Positions 37,023 through 45,880 of a stretch of 64,000 nucleotides of DNA are shown here, piece by piece. Under the pieces are notes generated by a model that saw nothing but the letters and a program-made list of their open reading frames with translations, was not told the DNA's origin and searched no databases. Location of the stretch: positions 372,001-436,000 of the forward strand of contig JAFOLH010000005.1 of NCBI GenBank assembly GCA_017419405.1. Direction: 5' to 3'. The position numbers and the translations under genes were made by a program. Numbering within the stretch: position 1 is the stretch's first letter; each line of letters begins with the position of its first letter. This stretch comes from Renibacterium sp. (GTDB lineage Bacteria > Actinomycetota > Actinomycetes > Actinomycetales > Micrococcaceae).

Positions 37023-37942
37023 TACTTTCCGGAGCCGGCAGTCAGCCCGCCCACGATGAACCGCTGCAGCCAGAGGAACAGCAGTACCACCGGGATCGCG
37101 ATCAGCAGCGAGCCGGCCGCGAAAATGCCCAGGTTGTTGCTCCGGTCGCCGGTGATGATCGAGTAAAGCCCGACGGCGAGGGTCTTCACCGAATTATCGG
37201 TCAAGAAGATGCTGGCCAACAGAAATTCGCCGATCACGCCGACGAATGCCAGTAGTACGGTCACGGCCAGGACCGGGCGGATCAGCGGCAGGATGATCCG
37301 CAGGAAGATCTGGAAATGGCCGGCGCCGTCGAGCCGGGCCGCCTCATCCAGCTCTTGGGGCAAGGAATCAAAAAAGCCTTTGATCAGCCAGACTTGGCCC
37401 AGGGCGCCGCCCATCAGGACCAGACCGTAGCCGGCCAGGGTGTTCAGGCCGACCGCCGGAAGCACATCGCCGATCGCGCCGATCATCGCATACAGCGCAA
37501 CGATGGCCAAGAACGCTGGGAACATCTGGATCAACAGGATCGCCAACAAGCCGGTCCGCCGGCCCCGGAACCGCATCCGGGAGAAGGCGTAGGCGGCGAG
37601 CGTGCTCGCGGCCACTTGGGCCAAGGAAACCACCGCGCAGATCAGCAGCGTGTTCAGGTACCACTGGGCGAAGGGGAATTGCTGGGAGCTGAGCAGCGCG
37701 CTGAAATTGTCCAGCCCGAGGCTCGAAGGGATCAGTGATGTGCTCGCCACCGTGCCCAGCGGGTTGAAGGCCGCGGACAGGATGTAGACCACGGGGAACA
37801 AGGAAAATACCACTGCGAAAAGCCCGACCAGGTGCCGCCAACCGATCTCCCGCCACCACCGGCCGCCGGTGGGAACCTCGAGACCGTCTTTGCGCACTTT
37901 GCTGCGCCGTTTGGCCGGTCGGGTAGCCGTGGGAATGCTCAT
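37022..37942 (-). CDS. malG: Maltose-type ABC transporter permease (MalG-like)
   Basis: A 306-residue inner-membrane permease with six helices and the EAA loop DSLPQELDEAARLDGAGHFQIFLRIILPLIRP that docks the ATPase. It pairs with the MalF-like protein just upstream (4-nt overlap) and the lipoprotein at 39561. The MalG family handles maltose, maltodextrin and related oligosaccharides; the sugar is inferred from similarity. No ATPase (MsiK-type) gene is in the operon, as usual in actinobacteria where one ATPase serves several importers. Confidence 0.88.
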   Translation of the reverse strand: MSIPTATRPAKRRSKVRKDGLEVPTGGRWWREIGWRHLVGLFAVVFSLFPVVYILSAAFNPLGTVASTSLIPSSLGLDNFSALLSSQQFPFAQWYLNTLLICAVVSLAQVAASTLAAYAFSRMRFRGRRTGLLAILLIQMFPAFLAIVALYAMIGAIGDVLPAVGLNTLAGYGLVLMGGALGQVWLIKGFFDSLPQELDEAARLDGAGHFQIFLRIILPLIRPVLAVTVLLAFVGVIGEFLLASIFLTDNSVKTLAVGLYSIITGDRSNNLGIFAAGSLLIAIPVVLLFLWLQRFIVGGLTAGSGK

Positions 37943-39543
37943 CGGACGTCCTCCAGAGCTTTGGTGAACTTGAATTGGATGCTGGCCAGAACTGCGGTGA
38001 CCACGAACAACAACACCGAAATCGCCGCCGCGAAGCCGAAGTCCGCCCCGGAGCTGCCGAAAGCCACCCGGTAGGTGGCGCTGATCATGATGTCGGTGGA
38101 GCCGATTTGCGCGCCGTCGCTCGGGAACGGCGCGCCTCCGGTGAGCAGTTGGATGATCGCGAAGTTATTGAAATTGAAGGCAAAGGATGCCACCAGCAAA
38201 GGTGCCACCGCGACCATCACCAAGGGGAATTTGACCCGGGTGAACGACTGGAAAGCCGAAGCGCCGTCGATCTTCGCCGCCTCATCGACGTCGCCGGGCA
38301 AGGACTGCAGTGCGCCGAGGCAGATCAGGAACATGTAGGGGAACCCGACCCAGAGATTGGTCAGCAGAATGGCGACCTTGGCCAAGGTCGGGTCGCCGAG
38401 CCAGTCGATTTGGGCGCCGCCGAGGAAGCCGTTGATCAGGCCGAAATCCTTGTTGTAGAAACTCGCCCAGACCAGGAAGGAAATGAACGTGGGGATTGCA
38501 TATGGGATGAGCATCGCGGCGCGGTAGTACCTCAGTCCGCGCATCCTGCGTTCGTTGAGGGTCAGGGCGAGCAGCAACCCCAGCAGGAACGTGCTGGCCA
38601 CCGAGACCACCGCGAACACTACGGTCCAGAGGAAGGTGCCGGCAAAGGCGTCGCGCAGCGAGCTATCGGTGAACAACTTCAGATAGTTGCTTGCGCCGAC
38701 GTACTTCTGCCAACTCTGGTCGAAGGCCGGGCTGCCGTCCGCTCGCACGAAGTAATCTTTGCCGTTGATTTCGCGCACCGGATACAGCTCCCCGGTGGCG
38801 CTGTTGCGCATCGAGTCGCTGGCCTGGTCGTAACGGTATTGCTGACTGCCTTCGAATGCGAAACTCAGCCCGATCAGATGGATGCTTTCCCGACCGGACG
38901 GGAACTCGGCTGCCGCAAGGGCTTTCCCGGCCTGCGCCACTTGGCGGGGGTCCAAGAAAGCGAAGCCCGGCGCGCTGCGCACGAAGCCGTCTTGGATCTG
39001 GGCCTGCGGGGCCGGCTCGGTGCCGTTGGCATCGGCGCGAAGTGCTTCGCCGTTCTTCTGGTCCACGAGGAACAAAGTGAACGGCCCGTCACTGTTCGCG
39101 GTGCTGCCGGGAACCGCGATCGACAAGTTGAAATTGCGGGATTCGGGGCCCTGCAAAACTGAGTTCCGTTCGATCGTCTGAATCGTCTCGGCCTTGCTGC
39201 CTCTGGTCCCATCCGCTTGATTGGTGGTGGAAATCTGTACCGTGTAAAGAATCGGCACGATCACGAAGACCGCAAGGAAGACGGTTCCTGGAGCAAGATA
39301 CTTCGCCGGGATCAGACGTTTTCCGGCGTAAATGACGAACAGGGCGATCGTGGCCAGCCACAGGCCGCCCAGCAACAGCCAGCTTCCGGAGGCCAAGAGC
39401 ACCGGAGTGGCTCCGATCGCCAACGCTGCGGCGAGGCCCAAACCGAGGATCTTCACGGTCAGTCCGATCACGGAATTCGTGCTGCCCAAGCGCAGCGGAA
39501 GTTCCGGGGCGGAGCTTTTCGGGCCGCTTTTCGCAGTGGGCAT
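37939..39543 (-). CDS. malF: Maltose-type ABC transporter permease (MalF-like)
   Basis: A 534-residue permease: N-terminal helices, a large outer domain typical of MalF (about 110-250, absent in most related permeases), then six helices and the EAA loop QSLPGDVDEAAKIDGASAFQSFTRVKFPL in two parts. The large outer domain argues for a genuine maltose/maltodextrin-type importer. ATG 39543 has AAGGA upstream; an ATG at 39564 overlapping the binding-protein stop (ATGA) would add seven residues. Confidence 0.88.
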   Translation of the reverse strand: MPTAKSGPKSSAPELPLRLGSTNSVIGLTVKILGLGLAAALAIGATPVLLASGSWLLLGGLWLATIALFVIYAGKRLIPAKYLAPGTVFLAVFVIVPILYTVQISTTNQADGTRGSKAETIQTIERNSVLQGPESRNFNLSIAVPGSTANSDGPFTLFLVDQKNGEALRADANGTEPAPQAQIQDGFVRSAPGFAFLDPRQVAQAGKALAAAEFPSGRESIHLIGLSFAFEGSQQYRYDQASDSMRNSATGELYPVREINGKDYFVRADGSPAFDQSWQKYVGASNYLKLFTDSSLRDAFAGTFLWTVVFAVVSVASTFLLGLLLALTLNERRMRGLRYYRAAMLIPYAIPTFISFLVWASFYNKDFGLINGFLGGAQIDWLGDPTLAKVAILLTNLWVGFPYMFLICLGALQSLPGDVDEAAKIDGASAFQSFTRVKFPLVMVAVAPLLVASFAFNFNNFAIIQLLTGGAPFPSDGAQIGSTDIMISATYRVAFGSSGADFGFAAAISVLLFVVTAVLASIQFKFTKALEDVR

Positions 39544-39560
39544 GGTTCCTTTTCCCCGGA

Positions 39561-40955
39561 TCATCCGATCGCCTTGCGGATCGCGGCGCCGGTTTGTTCG
39601 ATGGTGCTCTCTGCCGCGGATCCCGCGATGATCGAGGAAAAGGCATTGCCCAACGGCGCCCAGACGGCGTTCATCGCCGGGATCGACGGCAGCGGGACGC
39701 CGGTCGCTGCGGATTGCAGGACCGTGGCGATGTTTTTGTCTTGGGCGGAGATCTCATCCGCCAACGCCGACAGCGACGGCGGCAAGGGGTTCGCGTCGTA
39801 AAGCTGGCGCTGCGCCTGCGGCGAGGTGAGGATGGTGCGCACGAATTCCTGGGCGAAGACTTTGTTCCGGGCCTTCGATGCCACGTAGAAGGCATTCACG
39901 CCGACGAACGGCTGAGCCGGAGACTTGCCTTCGAACCCCGGGATCAGGCTGGTCGCAAAGGGGAAGCCGGCCTTCGCGACGTCGGCCAGGGCCCACGGGC
40001 CGCTGACCATGAACGGGATCTTGCCTTGGGTGAAGAGCGAGATGTAGTTGTCGTTGGTCACCGAACGGCTGAAGACCCCGTTGCCGGTTTCGCCGTACTG
40101 GGCGATCAGCTTCGCCGCTTCGACGGAACCCGGTTTGCCGATGCCCAGATCTTTCGGGTCGGGCGTCCCGTCGGCCGCGGAGCCGAAGATGTAGCCGCCC
40201 GCCGAGGAGAACACCGGCTGCATGTGGTAAGCATCGCCAATGGTGCCGACCGGCAGGCTGAGCACCCGTTCCGCGCCCTGGGATTGCCGGGCCGCCTGGC
40301 CGATCGCCACCAGTTCTTCGAAGCTGGCCGGTGCCTGCGGCGCGAGGTTCTGGTTCCGGAACAGCACCAGGGTCTCCATCGAATACGGCACGCCATAGGC
40401 TTGGCCGTTGAACTCGATCGCGGTCATCGCGATCGGTGCGATCGCGGACCGCTGTTCTGCGCTGATCAGCACCGGGTCGATCGCGGAGTTCTGCACCAGG
40501 TTGCCGATCCAGTCATTGGCGGCCAGCAACACGTCCGGGCCTTTGCCGGCTTGGTTGGCAGTGATGAAGTTCGGTTGCAGGTTGGTGCCGACGGTCTGCA
40601 CCGCGACTTTGATGCCCCAGCGGGTTCCGAACTCGGCCGCGACCGGTGCTACCGCAGCGGCCTTTTTCGCATCTGCCCAGACCACCAGATCGGCGTCGCC
40701 GGGTTTTTCCGGGGGAACGGTGGCCGATTCATCCGGTCCGGCCGCTCCGGCTGTGGGATTTGCGGCCGGAGCGGTGCAGGCGGCGAGCGCTGCGGCGCCC
40801 GCGGCAAACGTGGCACCGAGGAACATTCTGCGGCGGACCGCTGCCGCTGCGGCAGGGCTCTGGTCGATGGCGCTTCCGGCCGCAATGGTGCTGCCCGGAA
40901 TCGGGGCGGTTCCAAGACCGGGGCCTTGGCGGTTCGTCTTCGAGCCGCTTGACAT
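39561..40955 (-). CDS. malE: Maltose-type solute-binding lipoprotein (MalE-like)
   Basis: A 464-residue extracellular binding protein. A Ser/Gly/Pro-rich start of about 40 residues precedes RRRMFLGATFAAGAAALAAC, a TAT-like motif joined to a lipobox, so it is probably exported folded and lipidated. The mature part is a type 1 solute-binding fold (DLVVWADAKKAAAVAPVAAEF, YGVPYSMETLVLFRN, FTQGKIPFMVSGPWAL). It feeds the MalF/MalG pair. It is first in the operon, 65 nt or less after a promoter that carries a LacI-type operator. Confidence 0.9.
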   Translation of the reverse strand: MSSGSKTNRQGPGLGTAPIPGSTIAAGSAIDQSPAAAAAVRRRMFLGATFAAGAAALAACTAPAANPTAGAAGPDESATVPPEKPGDADLVVWADAKKAAAVAPVAAEFGTRWGIKVAVQTVGTNLQPNFITANQAGKGPDVLLAANDWIGNLVQNSAIDPVLISAEQRSAIAPIAMTAIEFNGQAYGVPYSMETLVLFRNQNLAPQAPASFEELVAIGQAARQSQGAERVLSLPVGTIGDAYHMQPVFSSAGGYIFGSAADGTPDPKDLGIGKPGSVEAAKLIAQYGETGNGVFSRSVTNDNYISLFTQGKIPFMVSGPWALADVAKAGFPFATSLIPGFEGKSPAQPFVGVNAFYVASKARNKVFAQEFVRTILTSPQAQRQLYDANPLPPSLSALADEISAQDKNIATVLQSAATGVPLPSIPAMNAVWAPLGNAFSSIIAGSAAESTIEQTGAAIRKAIG

Positions 40956-40996
40956 GTGTTGCCTGCTTCGGGTGGGACGGTGATCAGAGTCATGTC

Positions 40997-41033
40997 ACCG
41001 TAACAGGCGTTAAGGCCGTGTGCAAGCGTTTGC
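40997..41033 (-). promoter_or_regulatory. Promoter with overlapping LacI-type operator for malEFG
   Basis: On the minus strand TTGCAC (41025-41020) and TACGGT (41002-40997) are separated by exactly 17 nt, a good sigma-70-type promoter. GCAAGCGTTTGC (41022-41033), a near-palindrome with central CG typical of LacI-family operators, overlaps the -35. Repression by a MalR-like regulator outside the window is expected. Confidence 0.7.
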
Positions 41034-41233
41034 GCAAAGCCACATCAACGTGGTTTGTGGCAGCCATTTTCCTTGATTATCAGGGGTTTTGCGGCTAATT
41101 TCGAGATTGCACCGCCGCGATGCGCCCGGGGCTCGGTCAGCATGTCCCAACCCGTTGACCGGCTCCTCGGGCGACAATGGGGTTGTCCCAGCGGCCCCGC
41201 AACCCAGTGGGGTATCGCCGCAGTACGCCGGGC

Positions 41234-41833
41234 TCAGTTCAAGGCGTTGCGGCGGCCTTCGAAGGCCCGGCCCAAGGTGATTTCGTCCGCGTATTCGAGG
41301 TCGCCGCCGACCGGCAGGCCGGAGGCCAATCTGGTGACCGTGATGCCGATGGTTTTGAGCATCCGGGCGAGATAGGTCGCGGTCGCTTCGCCTTCGAGGT
41401 TGGGATCGGTGGCGATGATGACTTCTTCGATCTGGCTGTCGTTGAGCCGGCCCAAAAGTTCCCGGATGCGCAACTGGTCGGGGCCAACGCCGGCGATCGG
41501 GTTGATCGCGCCGCCGAGCACATGGTAGCGGCCACGGAAACTGCGGGTCCGTTCGACGGCGATCACGTCTTTGGACTCTTCCACGACGCAGATCACGGTG
41601 GGATCGCGACGCGGATCGCGGCAGATGCCGCAGGTTTCCTGCTCTGCGACATTGCCGCAGATGGTGCAGAACTTCACCCGTTCTTTGACGGTGACGATCG
41701 ATGCGACCAGCCGTTTGATGTCTTCCGGATCCGCCTCGAGGACATGGAATGCCAGGCGTTGCGCTGATTTCGGGCCGATTCCGGGCAACCGCCCCAATTC
41801 GTCGATCAGTTCTTGGACTGCGCCTTCGTACAC
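41234..41833 (-). CDS. recR: Recombination protein RecR
   Basis: A 199-residue protein of the RecFOR pathway, which loads RecA at gaps. It shows the N-terminal HhH ([17 protein letters not shown]), the four-Cys zinc finger ([17 protein letters not shown]), the Toprim motif ([20 protein letters not shown]) and the C-terminal Walker-like [22 protein letters not shown]. It lies 76 nt downstream of dnaX on the same strand. No ybaB/ebfC gene lies between them, although that gene usually does. Confidence 0.97.
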   Translation of the reverse strand: MYEGAVQELIDELGRLPGIGPKSAQRLAFHVLEADPEDIKRLVASIVTVKERVKFCTICGNVAEQETCGICRDPRRDPTVICVVEESKDVIAVERTRSFRGRYHVLGGAINPIAGVGPDQLRIRELLGRLNDSQIEEVIIATDPNLEGEATATYLARMLKTIGITVTRLASGLPVGGDLEYADEITLGRAFEGRRNALN

Positions 41834-41861
41834 TGTCTGTTCTGCTTCCCTAGGATCCGCG

Positions 41862-41899
41862 CGGCAGGCCCGGGAGGATGCGCTGTACCTGGCCTGCCG
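41862..41899 (-). other. Hairpin between dnaX and recR
   Basis: CGGCAGGCC (41862-41870) pairs perfectly with GGCCTGCCG (41891-41899) across a 20-nt loop. It may attenuate or process the dnaX-recR transcript. Confidence 0.5.
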
Positions 41900-41909
41900 G
41901 GCTGCTGTT

Positions 41910-44414
41910 TCAGTTCTTGTTGCTGAGGCGTTCTTCGATCAGTCTGCCACCGAGGATCCGTTCCACTGCGGCCCGACCCACCAACCCGGACTCCTCAATG
42001 GTCTCATCGTCGGCACTCGGAATGTCCTCGACATAGGTTACCGGCTCCGGCGCTGCTTCGGGAGCCGCTTTCTTGGCCTGTTCGCTCAACCGTTGGTAGA
42101 GGCTGGTCTTGCCGGGGCCCTCGGGTTGCTCCGCTGCCGATGGTGCGGTTTCGGCAGGAGCGGACGAGGACCCTCCCGGGGTTGCCGGCGCGGCCGGCGC
42201 CGCCGGATCGGCGGCGCCGCTGATCCAATCCGGCGCTGCCGAAATCTCGCCCCAGCCGGGTTCGGCCACCGGGGTGGCGCGGCTCAGCGCAGTGGGCTGG
42301 GCCGTCGGCGCGGGCACGGGCGCGGTCGCTGCGCTTGGTTCAGCCGGGCGGCGCCAGATCTGTTCCCGCGGATCGTCCTCCGGAGCCGGTGGTTCCTCCG
42401 GGAAGCCGCCCTCGTCGTCCACTGGCGGAACGTCGTCCGGTGCCGACAGCTCCGCCGGCTCAACCGGAGTGCTCAGGCCTTTTGGGTTTGGTTCAGAGCT
42501 CGCTGTGCTGTTGAAGGCCGCCGGAGCACTGGCCCCGGCGGTCGCGGAGACCTGGCAATCCATGCCGAGCGTCGCTTTGATCGCGGAGCGCAGATTCTCG
42601 GCGTGCTCGCCGCGGCTGAATGCGGCGGCCAGGCCATCGGTGCTGAAGGCCAAGGCCAAAGCGCCGCCGGTGAAGCTCTGCGGTGTCGAGTTGGGGGCGA
42701 TGAGCGCCCAACTCGAGCGTTTGATCTTGCTCAGCTGGTCCAGGACATCCGGCCAGGCGCGGCGGATCATTTCAATGCCCTGCGCGGAACCGGGGTCGTT
42801 GCCGGACGCCGGGCCCGCAGCGGGTGCCGGGTCGGCAGCGGGCGGGGGAGCCGGCGTCGAGGTGGCCGGAGCGGATGGCGCGGCTGTCGAATCCGCCGGC
42901 TCCGAGGCGATCGGAGCCGGGGTTGCCGATTCCCGGGGTTGCATCGGGATGCCCCAGTCGTCCAACTCGGTCGAAGCTGCCGGTGCGGCAGGTGTCGCCG
43001 GTTCCGGCTCAGCCGGTGGCTGCGGCTCTTGGCGCACCGGCTCGGCCGCGGCCGGACGGGAGTCCGGCGCGGCAACCGGAACCTCGGCGGCCGGAGCTGC
43101 GGCCGCCGGTGCGGAGGCGACCGGTGCTGAGACAACCGGCGCGGAGGCGACCGGTGCTGCCGACCGTGGCGCAGCGGGGTTGCTCGCCGGTTGTTCGCGT
43201 TGCGGTGCCGGCTGCGCGGCCGCGGGTGCCGCATCGGCGGGAGCGGTCCCCGCATAGGAGAGCCGCCGTTCGATCCGGTCCACCCTGGCGGCCATGCCGC
43301 GTTCGCTCTGTTCTGCACCCGGGAGCAGCAAGCGGGCGCAGAGCAGTTCCAAATGCAGCCGGGGAGAGGTGGCTCCGGTCATTTCGGTCAATGCAGTATT
43401 GCTGACGTCGGCCGCCCGGGAGAGTTCCGCCCGGCCCAGTTGCGCGGACTGGTTCTGCATCCGGGCGATTTGGTCGTCCGGCATGCCGCGCAGGATCGCC
43501 GGCGCGCTTTCCGGCATGGCCTGCACGATAATCAGGTCGCGGAAGCGTTCCAACAGGTCTTCCACGAAGCGCCGCGGGTCCAGCCCGGTCTGGATGATGC
43601 GGTCTACCGCTCGGAACACGGTAGCTGCGTCGGCGGCGGCCAGGGCGTCCACCACATCGTCGAGCAACGAGGCATGCGTATAGCCGAGCAGCGAAACCGC
43701 GAGCTCGTAATCGAGGCCCTGTTCACCGGCGCCCGCCATGAGCTGGTCCAGCACGGAGAGCGAGTCCCGCACCGAGCCGCCGCCGGCCCGCACCACCAGC
43801 GAGAGCACCCCGGGGGCGACCTTGACGTGTTCCTGGTCGGACAGCAACTGGAGGTAGGCCATCAAGGGCTCCGGCGGCACCAAGCGGAAGGGGTAGTGGT
43901 GGGTGCGCGAACGGATCGTGCCGATGACCTTGTCCGGCTCGGTGGTCGCGAAGATGAACTTGATGTGCTCCGGTGGCTCTTCGACGATTTTCAGCAGCGC
44001 GTTGAAGCCGGCACTGGTGACCATGTGGGCTTCGTCGATGATGAAGATCTTGTAGCGGTCCCGAACCGGGGCGAAGGTAGCGCGTTCCCGCAAATCCCGG
44101 GCATCGTCGACGCCGCCGTGGCTGGCCGCGTCGATCTCGATCACGTCGAGGCTGCCGGGGCCGCCGGTGCGCAGCTCCACGCAGCTGTCGCACACGCCGC
44201 AGGGCGTGTCCGTGGGCCCCTGGGCGCAGTTCAGGCAGCGGGCCAGGATTCTGGCCGACGTCGTCTTGCCGCAGCCGCGCGGGCCGGAGAACAGGTAGGC
44301 GTGATTCACCCGGTTCTTGCGCAGCGCCGCCATCAGCGGTTCGGTGACATGGCCCTGCCCGATCACGTCCGCAAACGTGTCCGGCCGATACCTGCGATAA
44401 AGAGCTGTGGTCAC
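41910..44414 (-). CDS. dnaX: DNA polymerase III subunits gamma and tau
   Basis: The 834-residue clamp-loader ATPase. The N-terminal 370 residues hold Walker [12 protein letters not shown], a Cys zinc site (CLNCAQG, CGVCDSC), Walker [10 protein letters not shown] and the sensor [13 protein letters not shown]. The middle is an Ala/Pro-rich linker with short repeats ([17 protein letters not shown]), and the C-terminal tau-like part (about 530-640) should contact the polymerase. The protein is long, mainly because of the low-complexity linker and acidic tail. It is followed by recR; gluQ lies 9 nt upstream of its start on the same strand. Confidence 0.96.
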   Translation of the reverse strand: MTTALYRRYRPDTFADVIGQGHVTEPLMAALRKNRVNHAYLFSGPRGCGKTTSARILARCLNCAQGPTDTPCGVCDSCVELRTGGPGSLDVIEIDAASHGGVDDARDLRERATFAPVRDRYKIFIIDEAHMVTSAGFNALLKIVEEPPEHIKFIFATTEPDKVIGTIRSRTHHYPFRLVPPEPLMAYLQLLSDQEHVKVAPGVLSLVVRAGGGSVRDSLSVLDQLMAGAGEQGLDYELAVSLLGYTHASLLDDVVDALAAADAATVFRAVDRIIQTGLDPRRFVEDLLERFRDLIIVQAMPESAPAILRGMPDDQIARMQNQSAQLGRAELSRAADVSNTALTEMTGATSPRLHLELLCARLLLPGAEQSERGMAARVDRIERRLSYAGTAPADAAPAAAQPAPQREQPASNPAAPRSAAPVASAPVVSAPVASAPAAAAPAAEVPVAAPDSRPAAAEPVRQEPQPPAEPEPATPAAPAASTELDDWGIPMQPRESATPAPIASEPADSTAAPSAPATSTPAPPPAADPAPAAGPASGNDPGSAQGIEMIRRAWPDVLDQLSKIKRSSWALIAPNSTPQSFTGGALALAFSTDGLAAAFSRGEHAENLRSAIKATLGMDCQVSATAGASAPAAFNSTASSEPNPKGLSTPVEPAELSAPDDVPPVDDEGGFPEEPPAPEDDPREQIWRRPAEPSAATAPVPAPTAQPTALSRATPVAEPGWGEISAAPDWISGAADPAAPAAPATPGGSSSAPAETAPSAAEQPEGPGKTSLYQRLSEQAKKAAPEAAPEPVTYVEDIPSADDETIEESGLVGRAAVERILGGRLIEERLSNKN

Positions 44415-44423
44415 GTAGAAACC

Positions 44424-45344
44424 CTACCGTCCGGCGCCGACATTGTTAGTACCGTGCCCCGGCGCCGGGCGGACCAGCCAGGCCTCACGGGGCAACCGGG
44501 CAGGATCGAATTCGGCCAAGGCGGCCGGCAATGCGGGCGGCAAGCCGAGTGAACCGAAGATCAGGCCGAGCGCTGCATCGCGGCCGACGTCGGCCAGGGT
44601 CACCGCGCCGTCGCGCTTGGCCAGACGTTGCCCGGCCGGGTTCAGGGCAAGCGGGACATGGGCGTATCCGGGCACCGGATAACCCAGCAGCGAAGCCAAA
44701 TAGGCTTGGCCCGGTGCCGCCGCCAGCAGATCGTCGCCGCGGACTACTTGGTCCACGCCCTGCAGCGCGTCGTCGACGACCACTGCGAGGTTGTAGGCGG
44801 TGACGCCGTCGTTCCGGAGCAGCACGAAGTCATCCACCGGGCCGCGGAACTCGCCGTGCTGCCGATCGTGGATCCGGAATTCCGCGACGTCGCTGCGCAA
44901 CCGCCAGGCGGCCGGGCGTTCGCTCCGCTTCCGGACCCGCTCCGTTTCGGTGAGGTTCCGGCAGGTGCCCGGATAGCGCCCCGGCGCTTGGTGCGGCGCA
45001 CTCGCGGCCTCGGCGATGTCCCGTCGGGTGCAGAAGCATTCGTACAACCGGCCCTGCCCGCGGAGCCGGTCGATGGCCTCGCGGTACCGGGCGACCCGGT
45101 CGCTCTGCCGGATCGGGGCTTCGTCCCAGTCCAAGCCGATCAGCGCCAGATCCCGGAGCTGCTCGGCCTCCGCCCCGGCACGCGCCCGGTCCAGGTCTTC
45201 GATCCGGAGCAGGAAGCGCCGGCCGGTGCTGCGGGCGAAGAGCCAGGCCAGGATCGCGGTGCGCAGGTTTCCCAGATGGAGTTCGCCGGATGGGCTGGGC
45301 GCGAATCGGCCGGCCCCAGAATGGAGCCCTGGAAGATCTGGCAT
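44424..45344 (-). CDS. gluQ: Glutamyl-Q tRNA(Asp) synthetase
   Basis: A 306-residue truncated GluRS-like enzyme that attaches glutamate to queuosine in tRNA(Asp) and lacks the anticodon-binding domain. The HIGH-type motif is HLGN (PSPSGELHLGNLRTA), the KMSK-type motif is LAKRDGA, and zinc Cys lie in CFCTRRD and YPGTC. ATG 45344 was chosen since AGGAG lies 5 nt upstream and it clears the SRP RNA; a further upstream start would run into it. Actinobacteria often carry gluQ even where queuosine synthesis is not obvious. Confidence 0.9.
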   Translation of the reverse strand: MPDLPGLHSGAGRFAPSPSGELHLGNLRTAILAWLFARSTGRRFLLRIEDLDRARAGAEAEQLRDLALIGLDWDEAPIRQSDRVARYREAIDRLRGQGRLYECFCTRRDIAEAASAPHQAPGRYPGTCRNLTETERVRKRSERPAAWRLRSDVAEFRIHDRQHGEFRGPVDDFVLLRNDGVTAYNLAVVVDDALQGVDQVVRGDDLLAAAPGQAYLASLLGYPVPGYAHVPLALNPAGQRLAKRDGAVTLADVGRDAALGLIFGSLGLPPALPAALAEFDPARLPREAWLVRPAPGHGTNNVGAGR

Positions 45345-45362
45345 GGCGCTCCTAGAACGTAA

Positions 45363-45451
45363 GGACCCCTCGTGCACCCGCCAGAGCCCGCTTACCCTTG
45401 CTACCTTCCGGTCCTGGGGGAGTTCACAGGGTGACGCCGCACGAGGGGCTG
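45363..45451 (-). ncRNA. ffs: Signal recognition particle RNA (small bacterial type)
   Basis: On the minus strand the conserved domain IV core CCGGAAGGTAGCAAGG is present, with the arms of a long hairpin closing at GCCCCTCGTGC / GCACGAGGGG (45439-45448 with 45366-45375). Ends are approximate. It pairs with Ffh to target membrane and secreted proteins. It sits between gluQ and tRNA-Ser. Confidence 0.93.
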
Positions 45452-45586
45452 CCGTCCATTCTACTGGATCCGAGCCGGTGGTTCGAACCGGGTCGCAGCC
45501 GGTGATTTCGTGGCGCTGTCCGCTTCGGGTATTCTGGAGTCTGCTCTTCTCTGGCCTGCCTTTGGCGGCCGATGGAAAGCAGCCAA

Positions 45587-45671
45587 GGAGGATTCGCCTA
45601 GCGGCCTATGGCGCACGCCTGGAACGCGTGTTGGGTTAACGCCCTCGGGGGTTCAAATCCCCCATCCTCCG
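45587..45671 (+). tRNA. tRNA-Ser (anticodon GGA)
   Basis: The acceptor stem GGAGGAT pairs with ATCCTCC (45664-45670) and discriminator G45671. The anticodon stem is CACGC/GCGTG around loop CTGGAAC, giving GGA. There is a long variable arm, as in class II tRNAs, and GGTTCAAATCC forms the T loop. The CCA end is not encoded. Confidence 0.95.
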
Positions 45672-45680
45672 CCGGAGAAC

Positions 45681-45712
45681 GCCCCGGAGCCCTTGCGGCC
45701 CCGGGGCTTTTT
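45681..45712 (+). terminator. Intrinsic terminator after tRNA-Ser
   Basis: GCCCCGG (45681-45687) pairs with CCGGGGC (45701-45707), followed by five T. This is one of the few classical T-tract terminators in the window. Confidence 0.85.
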
Positions 45713-45880
45713 CGTGGGCGAGTCAGATTCTGGGCCGTCGAATGATGGCGGCAGGCGCCAAGCTGGCAATATCCTGACAGTTCGATCCGGGCCCTGCTCC
45801 AGCAACTTGACTGTCGGTAAAGTTAGCCTCCTAGGGTCGGTGAACCAGGTCACGGGCCATGAGTTCGAATTGGGGAATCA

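Noticed and set aside
41178..41206. Hairpin after recR as its terminator
   Set aside because: Only 6 bp pair (GGGTTG/CAACCC) across a 14-nt loop, too weak to support a call.
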